Source: Anditalea sp035461405 (GTDB lineage Bacteria > Bacteroidota > Bacteroidia > Cytophagales > Cyclobacteriaceae). Taken from it: a DNA stretch of 37,467 nucleotides. The notes beneath the pieces were generated by a model. It had not been told where the DNA came from, did not search any database, and worked only from the letters and a program-made list of their open reading frames with translations. Below are positions 1 through 8,829 of this stretch, piece by piece. Position numbers and translations under genes: made by a program. The stretch covers positions 1 through 37,467 of the forward strand of contig DATHVH010000226.1 of the NCBI GenBank assembly GCA_035461405.1, read 5' to 3'. Every line of letters begins with the position of its first letter. Positions within the stretch are counted from its first letter, which is position 1.

Positions 1-1581
1 ATTATCTACATCCATAGGATTGCGTACGGATCCACTAGCAAGTACACGGGTGTCTCTCGCCCAGTTTAACCTGAATGTAGGGATGTCTAATGCATCAAAG
101 TCTCCAGACACCGCTATCTGTCCTGTCAACGGATGACGAGCAGCTTCCCGAAAATATTCTTCTGATCTTAGTTCTGGGGCGAATAGATAGGCTTCATCCA
201 GATGGATTTCCATCCTGGGTATATTCATGGCAAACTGCGCATGCTCTACGTCATCTAATAGTTGTTGGATGGAGTTATATTGAAGGGCCACATTACCTTC
301 TAAAAAGCTTTTATTGGTCTGTAGTAAAAGATTTTCCAATGAAAACTCCTCTTCCGATACGGCCAGTTTAAATTTAAATTCATTAAGAGCAAACCCGCTT
401 TCATCCTTAAAATTAAATTCATCTAATCTAAGGCCGGCTCGCTCCTCTTTCAGATAAAAATTGTTTACTAGAAGATTTAAATTTTGTATATGTACTGCTT
501 GAGCATTAAAAGCCCCTTCTCTGGGAGCAGTTTCCCCATCCTGATATAAGATATTGTTATTCTGTAAAGATATTTCTCCAATCTCGACCAACCATTCAGG
601 CCATTGGAATTCTTCTGCCACCTCTTCTACATCTTCAGCTGCTTCCTCTGGTGAATCTGGTAGATCAACTGCCGTGGTTTTAAATATTATATCACTATCA
701 TGAAGCCTGATATGTTTCAGCATAATTTTATTTCTTTCTAAATCGGCTTCCGGCAAATTCACAAGAAATTGACCCAAATTCACATCTGCCAGCATCCCAT
801 CAGGAATAGATTCATAAAAAGCTTTTACATTATTTATCGCAAAATTATCTACGATCAGTACCGGCATGGGTGAATCACTTACTAAGGTATCTTCTTCTGT
901 GGGTTCAAAGGGTTTAGTCTGGCGGTAAAAAATATCACTGTTTTCGAAAGTGAAATCTTCTATATAAAAATCCATTGCCTGCAGGTCCAATCTTTCCATA
1001 TCCAGCGCAAGGCTTCCCATTTTAAAATAACTATCGATTCCCATCACCTCATCCTGATAGTTAAGATGAAAATTAGTGAGCCTCACAGGTCCAAGACTAA
1101 CCTCAGGCATATCCCCTTCCGTATCATCCTGAACCACGGCTTCTTCTTCAGGTTCATCGGAAAGAAAAGTGTCTAATATATAATCAAAATTAAATCGCTC
1201 GGAAGCTTCATCTCTAGATATATTGGCTCGGAAGCCATCCCAATGAAATCTGGAAATATTGATAGCCCCAGTCCTAATTAGTGGCAGTAGTGCAACACCA
1301 GTTTCTAAGGATCTGGAGTAAACTAAAGTATCACCACTTTCATCCTCCATATAAAGGTCTTCCAAATAAAGATCCCCTCTAAAAGTTATAAATAGCCTGC
1401 CCACATCTACTCGGGTCCCCAGTTCACCTTCTAGGTATTCTGTTGCTTTAGTGACCACAATATCCTGACCCCAAGGACTTCTGATAAATAACAAGAGTCC
1501 TATAATAAGAATGAAAACGCCAAGCAGGATCCATCCAAAAATTTTCAGAATTTTAACAGTGATTTTTTTGCCTTTACTCAA
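1..1581 (-). CDS. tamB: TamB/AsmA-like translocation and assembly protein, N-terminal part (runs off left edge)
   Basis: The minus strand is open from a TTG codon at 1579-1581 to the window edge (527 codons) with no stop, and the reading is continuous. The protein starts MSKGKK, has one membrane segment at about residues 9-32 (ILKIFGWILLGVFILII), then the SPWGQ motif just after the membrane that is typical of Bacteroidota TamB proteins. A repetitive beta-type region follows, with phrases such as LYLEDLYMEDESGDTL. TamB-family proteins are inner-membrane-anchored periplasmic bridges that move lipids or assist outer-membrane protein assembly. The only nearby ATG (1592-1594) leads to a stop after six codons, which supports the TTG start. 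The C-terminal TamB domain lies outside the window, so AsmA-like is the alternative name. Transcribed away from miaB. Confidence 0.8.
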   Translation of the reverse strand, partial: MSKGKKITVKILKIFGWILLGVFILIIGLLLFIRSPWGQDIVVTKATEYLEGELGTRVDVGRLFITFRGDLYLEDLYMEDESGDTLVYSRSLETGVALLPLIRTGAINISRFHWDGFRANISRDEASERFNFDYILDTFLSDEPEEEAVVQDDTEGDMPEVSLGPVRLTNFHLNYQDEVMGIDSYFKMGSLALDMERLDLQAMDFYIEDFTFENSDIFYRQTKPFEPTEEDTLVSDSPMPVLIVDNFAINNVKAFYESIPDGMLADVNLGQFLVNLPEADLERNKIMLKHIRLHDSDIIFKTTAVDLPDSPEEAAEDVEEVAEEFQWPEWLVEIGEISLQNNNILYQDGETAPREGAFNAQAVHIQNLNLLVNNFYLKEERAGLRLDEFNFKDESGFALNEFKFKLAVSEEEFSLENLLLQTNKSFLEGNVALQYNSIQQLLDDVEHAQFAMNIPRMEIHLDEAYLFAPELRSEEYFREAARHPLTGQIAVSGDFDALDIPTFRLNWARDTRVLASGSVRNPMDVDN

Positions 1582-2126
1582 GGTAATTTCTCATTTAATA
1601 TTAAATAATTATCATATCAATCAATAATAGTGCGAAATGTTATAATATATAAACAATAAATTTTTTTCATGACTAGAAATCAACCATTTATAATCACTAA
1701 TATTTAAGCTATACCCAAATACCTTAACCATCCTTGGATTTTAAAATCTATTCACATCCAGAAAAGACCCTTCAACCCAAATAAAAGAAGATTTTTTTCA
1801 TTATAAATTTTATGTCCCTTTTCGCAGACCTACTAAAAGTGATATTTTACATAAAGCCAATTTGTTTCTCCTTGGCCAAATTATGCCTTTTCAAATGCCA
1901 CAAAATGTGGATGAATAGCCTATAAATTAATATATACAGGATAGTAATCCTTAGCTAAATGATCGAATTTTCTTACCCGTTAAAGACAAACTATAGCTAT
2001 TTTAATAATCATTGGATTTTTATCCAATATGGTTTCGGGCTTATTAAGATTTTTTAAAGTGGTTTTATCTGTCATTTTGTCTGCAAATTATATAATTTTG
2101 CAAGCTGAAAGTACCCGAGGTAATTT
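1582..2126. other. Intergenic region between divergent tamB and miaB
   Basis: 545 AT-rich bases without a credible ORF. It must hold the promoters for both flanking genes. Apart from the -7-like element before miaB I see no clear operator, repeat or RNA gene. Confidence 0.6.
2093..2100 (+). promoter_or_regulatory. Candidate Bacteroidota -7 promoter element for miaB
   Basis: TAATTTTG fits the Bacteroidota -7 consensus TAnnTTTG and lies 26 bases before the miaB ATG. A TTTG at 2076-2079 is only 13 bases upstream, closer than the usual spacing of about 19-21, so the -33 element is not established. A GAGG at about 2117-2120 could serve as a ribosome binding site. Confidence 0.4.
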
Positions 2127-3584
2127 ATGGAGAATTTTATTAAAGATATAGATATAATAAGTAGCGAAGAAGCACAGGCTTGTGATTTTAAAACTACGGT
2201 GGATGAATATACCGGTAAAAATAAAAAGCTGTATATAGAAAGTTATGGCTGTCAGATGAATTTTTCCGACAGCGAGATAGTGGCTTCGATTATGAAAGAG
2301 AATGGTTATGACACCACTTCTGACTATAGAGATGCTGACGTTATATTTTTAAATACCTGCTCTATTAGAGAAAAAGCAGAGCTCACTGTAAGAAAACGGC
2401 TAAGCCAGTTTAATACGATCAAAAAAGAAAAACCTGATATGACCATCGGGGTACTTGGCTGCATGGCTGAGCGGCTGAAGGAGAAATTATTGGAAGAAGA
2501 ACGACTAGTAGACGTAGTAGTAGGTCCAGATGCCTACCGCGATCTGCCAAATCTGGTAAACCAAGCCGAAGATGGAACCAAGGGCGTAAATACATTTCTA
2601 TCTAGAGAAGAGACTTATGCGGATATCTCTCCCGTAAGACTTAATTCAAATGGCATCTCAGCATTTATTTCTATAATGAGAGGGTGTGATAATATGTGTT
2701 CATTCTGTGTAGTACCTTTCACCCGAGGCAGAGAGAGAAGCAGAGATCCGCATTCTATTTTAAAAGAAGCCCAGGAGCTTTATGAAAAAGGATACAAGGA
2801 AGTAACCCTGCTTGGCCAGAATGTAGATAGCTATAAATGGTCTGCCGAGGAAAACAATAAAGCCAGACTGAATAAAAAAGGTGAGCAAATTGAAATTGTG
2901 AATTTTGCGAATCTATTGGAATTAGTAGCAAATGTCAGTCCTTTCCTAAGGGTAAGGTTTTCCACTTCCCACCCAAAGGATATAACTGATGAGGTGCTAT
3001 ACACCATGAAGAAATATGACAATATCTGTAAGTACATTCACCTACCTGTCCAAAGCGGAAACAGCAGGGTACTAGATCTTATGAACCGTACCTATGACCG
3101 TGAATGGTACCTAGAAAGAGTATCAAAAATACGGGAAATTCTAGGTGAAGAGTGCGGTATATCATCAGATATGATAGCAGGATTTTGTACTGAAACCGAA
3201 GAGGAACACCAGGATACCCTTAGCCTAATGGATATCGTGAAATTCGATTTCTCCTATATGTTCTATTATTCTGAAAGACCGGGCACTTTGGCTGCAAAGA
3301 AGTTTACCGATGATATTCCACTGGAAACCAAAAAAAGAAGGCTACAGGAAATCATAGATAAACAAAGCAAACATTCCTATGAGAGAAATCTTTTGGATAT
3401 AGGTCAGGTGCAGGAGGTATTGATAGAAGGATTGTCCAAGAGATCCGATGAACAATATAAAGGTAAAAACTCTGCCAATAAAGTAGTGATAATTTCCAAA
3501 GGTCATTTTAATGTAGGGGATTATATAAATGTAAAAATTACCGATTGTACACCTGCCACACTTTTCGGAGAGGTAGTATCTTAA
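2127..3584 (+). CDS. miaB: tRNA-2-methylthio-N6-dimethylallyladenosine synthase MiaB
   Basis: Radical-SAM methylthiotransferase that converts i6A37 to ms2i6A37 in tRNAs reading UNN codons. The N-terminal MTTase domain has its three cluster cysteines at C42 (SYGCQMN), C78 (NTCSIRE) and C112 (LGCMAE). The radical-SAM cluster motif is C187-x3-C191-x2-C194 (RGCDNMCSFC), and a TRAM domain fills roughly the last 65 residues. At 485 aa it is slightly longer than usual because about 33 residues precede the MTTase domain, a common length in this phylum. It is the first gene of a tight run: the next gene starts 9 bases after its stop. Identification is secure. Confidence 0.97.
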   Translation: MENFIKDIDIISSEEAQACDFKTTVDEYTGKNKKLYIESYGCQMNFSDSEIVASIMKENGYDTTSDYRDADVIFLNTCSIREKAELTVRKRLSQFNTIKKEKPDMTIGVLGCMAERLKEKLLEEERLVDVVVGPDAYRDLPNLVNQAEDGTKGVNTFLSREETYADISPVRLNSNGISAFISIMRGCDNMCSFCVVPFTRGRERSRDPHSILKEAQELYEKGYKEVTLLGQNVDSYKWSAEENNKARLNKKGEQIEIVNFANLLELVANVSPFLRVRFSTSHPKDITDEVLYTMKKYDNICKYIHLPVQSGNSRVLDLMNRTYDREWYLERVSKIREILGEECGISSDMIAGFCTETEEEHQDTLSLMDIVKFDFSYMFYYSERPGTLAAKKFTDDIPLETKKRRLQEIIDKQSKHSYERNLLDIGQVQEVLIEGLSKRSDEQYKGKNSANKVVIISKGHFNVGDYINVKITDCTPATLFGEVVS

Positions 3585-3593
3585 ATATTTAGC

Positions 3594-4892
3594 ATGATCA
3601 AAGATTCAGAGATATTATCGGTCAAGCAACGCTATGGCATCATCGGTAACAGTCCTTTATTAAACCACGCCATCAGAGTAGCCATGCAGGCTGCTCCTAC
3701 AGATATGACTGTCCTGATCACAGGAGAAAGTGGTAGTGGAAAAGAATCCTTTTCTAAGATTATCCATTCCCTAAGTGCCCGAAAACATGGCAAATTCATC
3801 GCTATAAACTGCGGTGCAATCCCTGAGGGAACTATTGATTCCGAATTGTTTGGTCATGAGAAAGGTTCTTTTACTGGGGCATATGAGGCCCGAAAAGGAT
3901 ATTTTGAAGTTACGGATGGAGGTTCTATATTCTTGGACGAAATCGGTGAAATGCCACTTGGTACACAGGCAAGACTATTAAGGGTTTTGGAAAATGGTGA
4001 ATTTATAAAAGTTGGCAGCTCAAAAGTCCTTAAAACCAATGTCAGGGTAATAGCAGCTACTAACGTCAATCTGATCAAGGCCGTAGAAAAAGGACGCTTT
4101 AGAGAAGATCTTTACTACAGACTAAATACAGTACCTATCTATGTCCCTCCTCTGAGGGAGCGTGGAGATGATATAGCACTTCTTTTCAGAAAATTCACTA
4201 CAGACTTTTCTGAAAAATATCATGTAAAACCTATCAGCTTAAATGATGAAGCCCGTAAGCTTCTGCTTAAGTTTGCCTTTCCAGGTAATATACGGCAACT
4301 TAAAAATCTGGCTGAACAGATAAGCTTATTGGAACAGGAAAAAGAAGTGGATGCCTACACGCTATCTACTTATCTCCCTACAGAACAGTCCCGTCTTCCA
4401 TCTACTTATAAGTCAACTTCCGGAAATGAATCTAGCGATTATTCTGAGAGGGAAATCTTGTACAAGGTGCTGTTTGATATGAAGAAAGATATGACTGAGT
4501 TAAAGAAATTAGTGCTGGAATCATATCAATCCGGAGGACTCAATCAATCTATCATTAATAAGCATTCCAACCTGTTCGAGGATATGGATAGCAATGTTTC
4601 CTTTGATGAGCAGCCTCAAGGGGCTTCCTCTTCCCTACCTTTAATTATAGATTCAAGTAACAAGAGAAATGATAACGAAAACTACGAGGATAACTATGAT
4701 GATGAGGAATCTATAGAAGATATCATACATGAAGAGGACGATCATTCACTTTCTATCGAGAAGAAAGAAAAGGAATTGATCATTCGTGCGTTAAAGAAAC
4801 ATAATAACAAAAGGAAATATGCTGCCCAGGACCTTGGGATTTCTGAGCGGACCCTCTATAGAAAAATTAAACAGTATGATATCACTGAATAA
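3594..4892 (+). CDS. Sigma-54-dependent transcriptional activator without an N-terminal sensor domain
   Basis: AAA+ enhancer-binding protein that would remodel RNA polymerase-sigma54. The AAA+ domain begins almost at the N-terminus: Walker A GESGSGKE at 44-51, the sigma54-contact loop GSFTGA at 91-96 (a Ser variant of GAFTGA) and Walker B GGSIFLDE at 109-116. A Fis-type helix-turn-helix occupies about 403-428 (AAQDLGISERTLYRKIKQY). Between them, about residues 280-395 form a linker that becomes very acidic (runs of D/E/N). No receiver, GAF or PAS domain is present, so activity is probably set by expression level or a partner protein. It lies between miaB and lptE and overlaps the latter by 17 bases, so it is made from a housekeeping operon. 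Its target genes are not shown by the sequence. Confidence 0.9.
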   Translation: MIKDSEILSVKQRYGIIGNSPLLNHAIRVAMQAAPTDMTVLITGESGSGKESFSKIIHSLSARKHGKFIAINCGAIPEGTIDSELFGHEKGSFTGAYEARKGYFEVTDGGSIFLDEIGEMPLGTQARLLRVLENGEFIKVGSSKVLKTNVRVIAATNVNLIKAVEKGRFREDLYYRLNTVPIYVPPLRERGDDIALLFRKFTTDFSEKYHVKPISLNDEARKLLLKFAFPGNIRQLKNLAEQISLLEQEKEVDAYTLSTYLPTEQSRLPSTYKSTSGNESSDYSEREILYKVLFDMKKDMTELKKLVLESYQSGGLNQSIINKHSNLFEDMDSNVSFDEQPQGASSSLPLIIDSSNKRNDNENYEDNYDDEESIEDIIHEEDDHSLSIEKKEKELIIRALKKHNNKRKYAAQDLGISERTLYRKIKQYDITE

Positions 4893-5415
4893 GAAAGCTT
4901 TTATAAGCTTCCTCATCCCAATATTTCTCTTAAGTGCTTGTAGAATCGAATACAGTTTTACCGGCACCACCTTGGATTATAATGTGACCCAAACATTCTC
5001 GGTAGAAAATTTCTTTAATGATTCAGGAGGGGGTCCAGCAAATATGGGTCAGCTCTTTACAGAATCGCTAAAGGAATATTTCCAGAGAAACACTCAGCTG
5101 GAATTGATACGGACGGGAGGAGACCTTCATTTTGAAGGATCAATTACTAGATACAGTATAGATCCACAAGCCACTGTGACTAGCCAGGATCCCAATTTAC
5201 CTGATAGAGCTGGGCAAATGAGATTGAGTATCTCTGTCCAGGTAGACTTTATTAACCTACAGAATGAAGATGAAAACATCAATAGAACATTTGCATTCTA
5301 CCAAGATTATGATCCACGGACTACTTCCGTATTAGCCGTAGAAACAGAACTAATTGAAATCATTTTTGAAAACATCATTCAGGATATTTTTACTGCTACT
5401 GTGGCCAATTGGTAA
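4876..5415 (+). CDS. lptE: LPS assembly lipoprotein LptE
   Basis: Outer-membrane lipoprotein that would plug and support the LptD translocon for lipopolysaccharide export. I chose the ATG at 4876 because it places a lipoprotein signal directly at the N-terminus: MISLNKKAF, a hydrophobic stretch, and the lipobox LLSAC with C22 as the lipidated residue. An in-frame ATG at 4819 would add 19 residues that bury the signal. The mature part has the Bacteroidota LptE pattern (YSFTGTTLDYNVTQTFSVENF and a conserved FTESLKEYF helix). The gene overlaps the regulator upstream by 17 bases, which suggests translational coupling, and a TPR gene follows after 37 bases. Confidence 0.88.
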   Translation: MISLNKKAFISFLIPIFLLSACRIEYSFTGTTLDYNVTQTFSVENFFNDSGGGPANMGQLFTESLKEYFQRNTQLELIRTGGDLHFEGSITRYSIDPQATVTSQDPNLPDRAGQMRLSISVQVDFINLQNEDENINRTFAFYQDYDPRTTSVLAVETELIEIIFENIIQDIFTATVANW

Positions 5416-5452
5416 AAAAACTTTAAATTAGAATCTAAAACAGATTATAACC

Positions 5453-6769
5453 GTGAATTCAAACCAGTTTTTAACGCTCCTTAAAAAAGGTAATGACCTT
5501 CAGAAAGAAGATTTCCAGCAATTGGTGAAGCTTCACGCATCTTTTCCCTATTTTCAGATTCCTGCAGTTTTAGCTGCCAAATATGAAAATAAAAACCAAA
5601 AAGGCGGTACTTTAGAGATGCTTCATAAAGCAGCTATACTCAGTCCTGATAGGGCCTGGTTAAGGTCTCTTATCGAAAATGATATTTTATTTTTAGGTGA
5701 TGACAAACTCAATACTGAGTCGGATGAAATTCCAGAAAGCTCTTCTGTAATTATCATCGACCATCAAAAAGATCTGGAATCTCCTGAAGACCTGACAAGC
5801 AAAGAAGAAATATATTCAAGTGCAGTAAAGGAAGAAGTGACAGATGAATATGATGAAAAAGAACAAACATCAATAGTAACGAATGAAATTAGTGATAAGG
5901 TAGCTAAAGAAGAGCAAGAAAAAAATCACCATAACCCCGAGCTATCTGATCTTTCTGAAGCTCCAGAAACAAATAAGTCTGATATATCATCAAAAGACCC
6001 TATAGGACACAATGAACCTTTTAGAGTTAAAGACGAGCAAGACGCCTTATCTTCAGAACCAATAGAAGATGGCCTAAATAAGGATCATCCGGAAATGGTA
6101 AGCAACTCCCACCCTACAGAGGAGGACACTGCCAGGCCAGAGCTGATTACTTCCCAGTTTGGCGGAAATGAAGAAACTAGACCAGATCTTATAACATCTG
6201 ATTCAGCATCAGAAACCACCGAAAAAGTAGAAGATCAACCAAAATTAGTTAAACCCGAAGATAGAGAAGAAGATAAATCTATCATAGACCCGATACCAGG
6301 CCCACCCAGTAGTAGGCAACAGATTTTAAAGCAACTGGAGGATAACCTGGCCAGACTTAAATCCGAATCAAGTAAGAATAAACCTTCAGTGGAAACTGAT
6401 GAGGAACCTAAAACTACTAAACCGAGAAGAAGAAGATCCGGAGAAGATCTTATTGATTCCATTAAGAAGAAAGAAAAGCGGGAAATAAAGGATACAAAGA
6501 AAAAGGAACAAAACGACATCATAAAAGCGTTTAATAAAAAATCCATTAAACTTGCTGCCATAAAAGAAAATGAAGATGTAAATAAACTTCAAGACCTTTC
6601 TTTGCCTAGTACCAAGATTAATGATCGAATGGTTTCTGAATCTTATGCTAAATTATTGACCCAACAGGGTAAAAAAGCTGCGGCAAAAGAAATATATAAG
6701 AAATTAATTTTGAAATTTCCCCAGAAAAAAGCTTACTTTGCGGACTTGATTCAGCAATTAGAAGAATAA
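5453..6769 (+). CDS. Acidic protein with C-terminal TPR-like helices
   Basis: Function unknown. A GTG start is used at 5453. Three parts are visible: an N-terminal helical domain of about 80 residues (FLTLLKKGNDLQKEDFQQLV, then FPYFQIPAVLAAKY) conserved in this operon position in Bacteroidota; a long low-complexity centre (about 85-370) rich in E, D, S, K and P, probably disordered and including phrases repeated in slightly altered form (RPELITSQ and RPDLITSD); and a C-terminal TPR-like hairpin (VSESYAKLLTQQGKKAAAKEIYKKLI). No signal peptide or membrane segment is seen, so it is probably cytoplasmic. It sits between lptE and secG with 37- and 12-base gaps. A scaffold role linked to envelope biogenesis is only an inference from context. 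Confidence 0.8.
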   Translation: MNSNQFLTLLKKGNDLQKEDFQQLVKLHASFPYFQIPAVLAAKYENKNQKGGTLEMLHKAAILSPDRAWLRSLIENDILFLGDDKLNTESDEIPESSSVIIIDHQKDLESPEDLTSKEEIYSSAVKEEVTDEYDEKEQTSIVTNEISDKVAKEEQEKNHHNPELSDLSEAPETNKSDISSKDPIGHNEPFRVKDEQDALSSEPIEDGLNKDHPEMVSNSHPTEEDTARPELITSQFGGNEETRPDLITSDSASETTEKVEDQPKLVKPEDREEDKSIIDPIPGPPSSRQQILKQLEDNLARLKSESSKNKPSVETDEEPKTTKPRRRRSGEDLIDSIKKKEKREIKDTKKKEQNDIIKAFNKKSIKLAAIKENEDVNKLQDLSLPSTKINDRMVSESYAKLLTQQGKKAAAKEIYKKLILKFPQKKAYFADLIQQLEE

Positions 6770-6781
6770 ACAATATATATT

Positions 6782-7159
6782 ATGTTCACTATTATTATCA
6801 GCATCACCTTAATCCTTGCAGTACTATTGATATTAGTTATTTTGGGACAAAACTCCAAAGGTGGTGTAGGTGCAGCATTTGGTGGAAGCGCCTCACAAAT
6901 TATGGGTGTTACCAAAACCGGAAACATACTTGAAAAAGCTACCTGGGTGCTTGCCATAGGTATTTTATTATTATCATTGGCTTCTACTGCCTTTTATTCT
7001 ACCAGCAGTACTTCGGATTTTGCCTCTCCCAATGTAGATAGAGCTAGACAACAAATCCTTACTCCTACATTTGATGGAGGAAGCCAGCAACAGGAATTAC
7101 TACCTACTCAACAGCAGCCAGCTACCGAAAGTCAGGAAGAGACAGAAGGTGGAGAATAA
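6782..7159 (+). CDS. secG: Preprotein translocase subunit SecG
   Basis: Small inner-membrane subunit of the SecYEG channel that stimulates protein export. Two membrane segments are visible, at about residues 2-22 and 52-73, separated by the family loop GQNSKGGVGAAFGGSASQIMG. This loop matches the SecG signature closely. The C-terminal tail of about 45 residues is polar and rich in Q, T and E, as is usual for Bacteroidota SecG. It begins 12 bases after the TPR gene and is followed by a strong terminator, so it closes the miaB run. Confidence 0.93.
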   Translation: MFTIIISITLILAVLLILVILGQNSKGGVGAAFGGSASQIMGVTKTGNILEKATWVLAIGILLLSLASTAFYSTSSTSDFASPNVDRARQQILTPTFDGGSQQQELLPTQQQPATESQEETEGGE

Positions 7160-7183
7160 TAGTTTCAAAAAATAAATTTATAG

Positions 7184-7215
7184 AAGGTTATCGCAGACGC
7201 GGTAACCTTTTTTTT
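7184..7215 (+). terminator. Rho-independent terminator after secG
   Basis: An 11-bp stem (7184-7194 with 7199-7209, one T-G pair) with loop AGAC is followed by a T run ending at 7215. It ends the miaB-to-secG transcript. Confidence 0.9.
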
Positions 7216-7645
7216 GGCTAAAATTCAAAAAGAATAATCCCCACATCATCAGGGAGCATTACAACTCTACTGAAAAACTCAATTTTTTTTAAAAATTTGT
7301 ATAAATGCTTTCTCGCCCTTAGTAAAAGAGAAAATCTTAAATTCTGCTTTATAGGGAGAGTCGACTATGGTTTCTCGACGATTATCCGCAAAAAAATAAT
7401 GTAAATTTATAAAACTGCAGTTTATTTAATTTAAGATCAGGCTTTTTATAAATCATTAAAAAAATCAAAGATTTCTGTTTTAAATACCAAGTGATACTGG
7501 GTATTTTCATTAAGTGTATATTTTGTAGAATAATTCCAGTAATTTTTAATAAATTTTCTATTTATTAATATTTGTAACTAGTTAACAATTATAGTATATT
7601 AAAGGTTAATTAAACATAAAATCAACCTATTAATTAAAATTATTT
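7216..7645. other. AT-rich intergenic region before the hydroxylase gene
   Basis: About 430 bases without a credible ORF. TTAATATTTG at 7565-7574 resembles a -7 element with one extra spacer base. I see nothing else that can be named. Confidence 0.5.
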
Positions 7646-8635
7646 ATGTTCGAAAATTATGTCACGCTAGAAGAAATAGGAGCAATGGAATGGCCTAACA
7701 TCATATTATGGGCAGCCCCAGTGATGTTTTTATTGGTTTTTATAGAGTGGGGCATCAGTATATATCACAATAAAGATTCGTATGACAAAAAAGATTTTTT
7801 CGCAGCTACCACTATAGGACTTGTTAATGTAGGCATCAGTGCTCTGATAAAAGTTTTCTTATTTGGTATTGTATTGTTTTTTTGGAATATAGTCCCTTGG
7901 AAAATCCCCCCAACTTGGTGGTCATTTATTGCGTGTTTTGTAGCTATTGATTTTGCCAGATATTGGGCGCATCGTGTTGCACATGAGCAACGTTTTTGGT
8001 GGGCAACACATATTACACATCACAATTCAAAAAAATACAATTTTTCAGTTTCCTTCAGGCTAAGCTGGACGCAGCATATCAAGTTTGTATTCTTTCTACC
8101 TGTTGTAATGATGGGATTTGATCCATTCGTGTTTTTTATATGCCATCAGATAGCAGTACTCTATCAATTTTGGATACATACTGAATACATTACTAAACTC
8201 CCTGCACCTATTGAATATTTCTTTACGACTCCTAGCCACCACAGGGTCCACCATGCCAGCGATGAACATTATTTAGATAAGAATTACGGTTCCACCTTTA
8301 TTATCTGGGATAGAATGTTTGGAACATTTATGCCTGAAGGAGAACGACCAACTTATGGTATTACAAAGCAGGTAGATACATACAACCCAGTATTTCTGGT
8401 CTTCCATGAATTTGTCGATATATATAAAGATATACGCCAGGCAGAAAATTTTAAAGAGGTATGGCAGATACTCTTTGGAAAACCAGGAGATGAAATAATC
8501 AAAAACAGAAATTTAAAAAGACAGGAAATATTAGCTCAAAATGAGCCAATCACAAAGCCAAAAATGGAGACCCACTCCCCTGTACTAACGCCAAATGAAA
8601 AATCACTCATGAAGAAAAAAGAAGGATATCCGTAA
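7646..8635 (+). CDS. Sterol desaturase / fatty acid hydroxylase superfamily protein
   Basis: Integral-membrane di-iron oxygenase family that hydroxylates or desaturates lipids. The histidine ligand set is complete: HxxxH at H109/H113, HxxHH at H122/H125/H126, H178, and HHxxHH at H198/H199/H202/H203 (SHHRVHH). Several hydrophobic segments are present (about 19-38, 55-80, 92-105, 146-172). The substrate cannot be read from sequence; sterol-like, fatty acyl or carotenoid lipids are possible, and true sterol metabolism is not implied. The C-terminal 60 residues are polar and probably cytoplasmic. It is a single gene with its own upstream region, and the next gene is convergent. Confidence 0.88.
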   Translation: MFENYVTLEEIGAMEWPNIILWAAPVMFLLVFIEWGISIYHNKDSYDKKDFFAATTIGLVNVGISALIKVFLFGIVLFFWNIVPWKIPPTWWSFIACFVAIDFARYWAHRVAHEQRFWWATHITHHNSKKYNFSVSFRLSWTQHIKFVFFLPVVMMGFDPFVFFICHQIAVLYQFWIHTEYITKLPAPIEYFFTTPSHHRVHHASDEHYLDKNYGSTFIIWDRMFGTFMPEGERPTYGITKQVDTYNPVFLVFHEFVDIYKDIRQAENFKEVWQILFGKPGDEIIKNRNLKRQEILAQNEPITKPKMETHSPVLTPNEKSLMKKKEGYP

Positions 8636-8829
8636 TCATGTCGAATCCTTGATACCTGCAGGCAGGCTTTTTATCACCGAATCGTTAAACTCGAAAATAT
8701 TGTCAAATCGTTGTACCGATGGATTGACTAACTGATTATGCAAGTATTTGCCTGCATGCCTGCCATCTATGAGGGGAGGTAAACCGGTATAGGCAGGGTT
8801 CAATAATTCGAAGATTCGACAACATTCAT

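Noticed and set aside
90..371. 93-codon plus-strand frame near the left edge
   Set aside because: It lies antisense to the continuous TamB-like reading frame.
1872..1895. Sigma-54-like site before miaB (CTTGGCCAAATTATGCC)
   Set aside because: Spacing between GG and GC is one base short and the position is more than 200 bases from the ATG.
4819..4875. Upstream ATG for lptE
   Set aside because: It would place 19 unrelated residues before a clear lipoprotein signal peptide and lies deep in the HTH region of the upstream gene.
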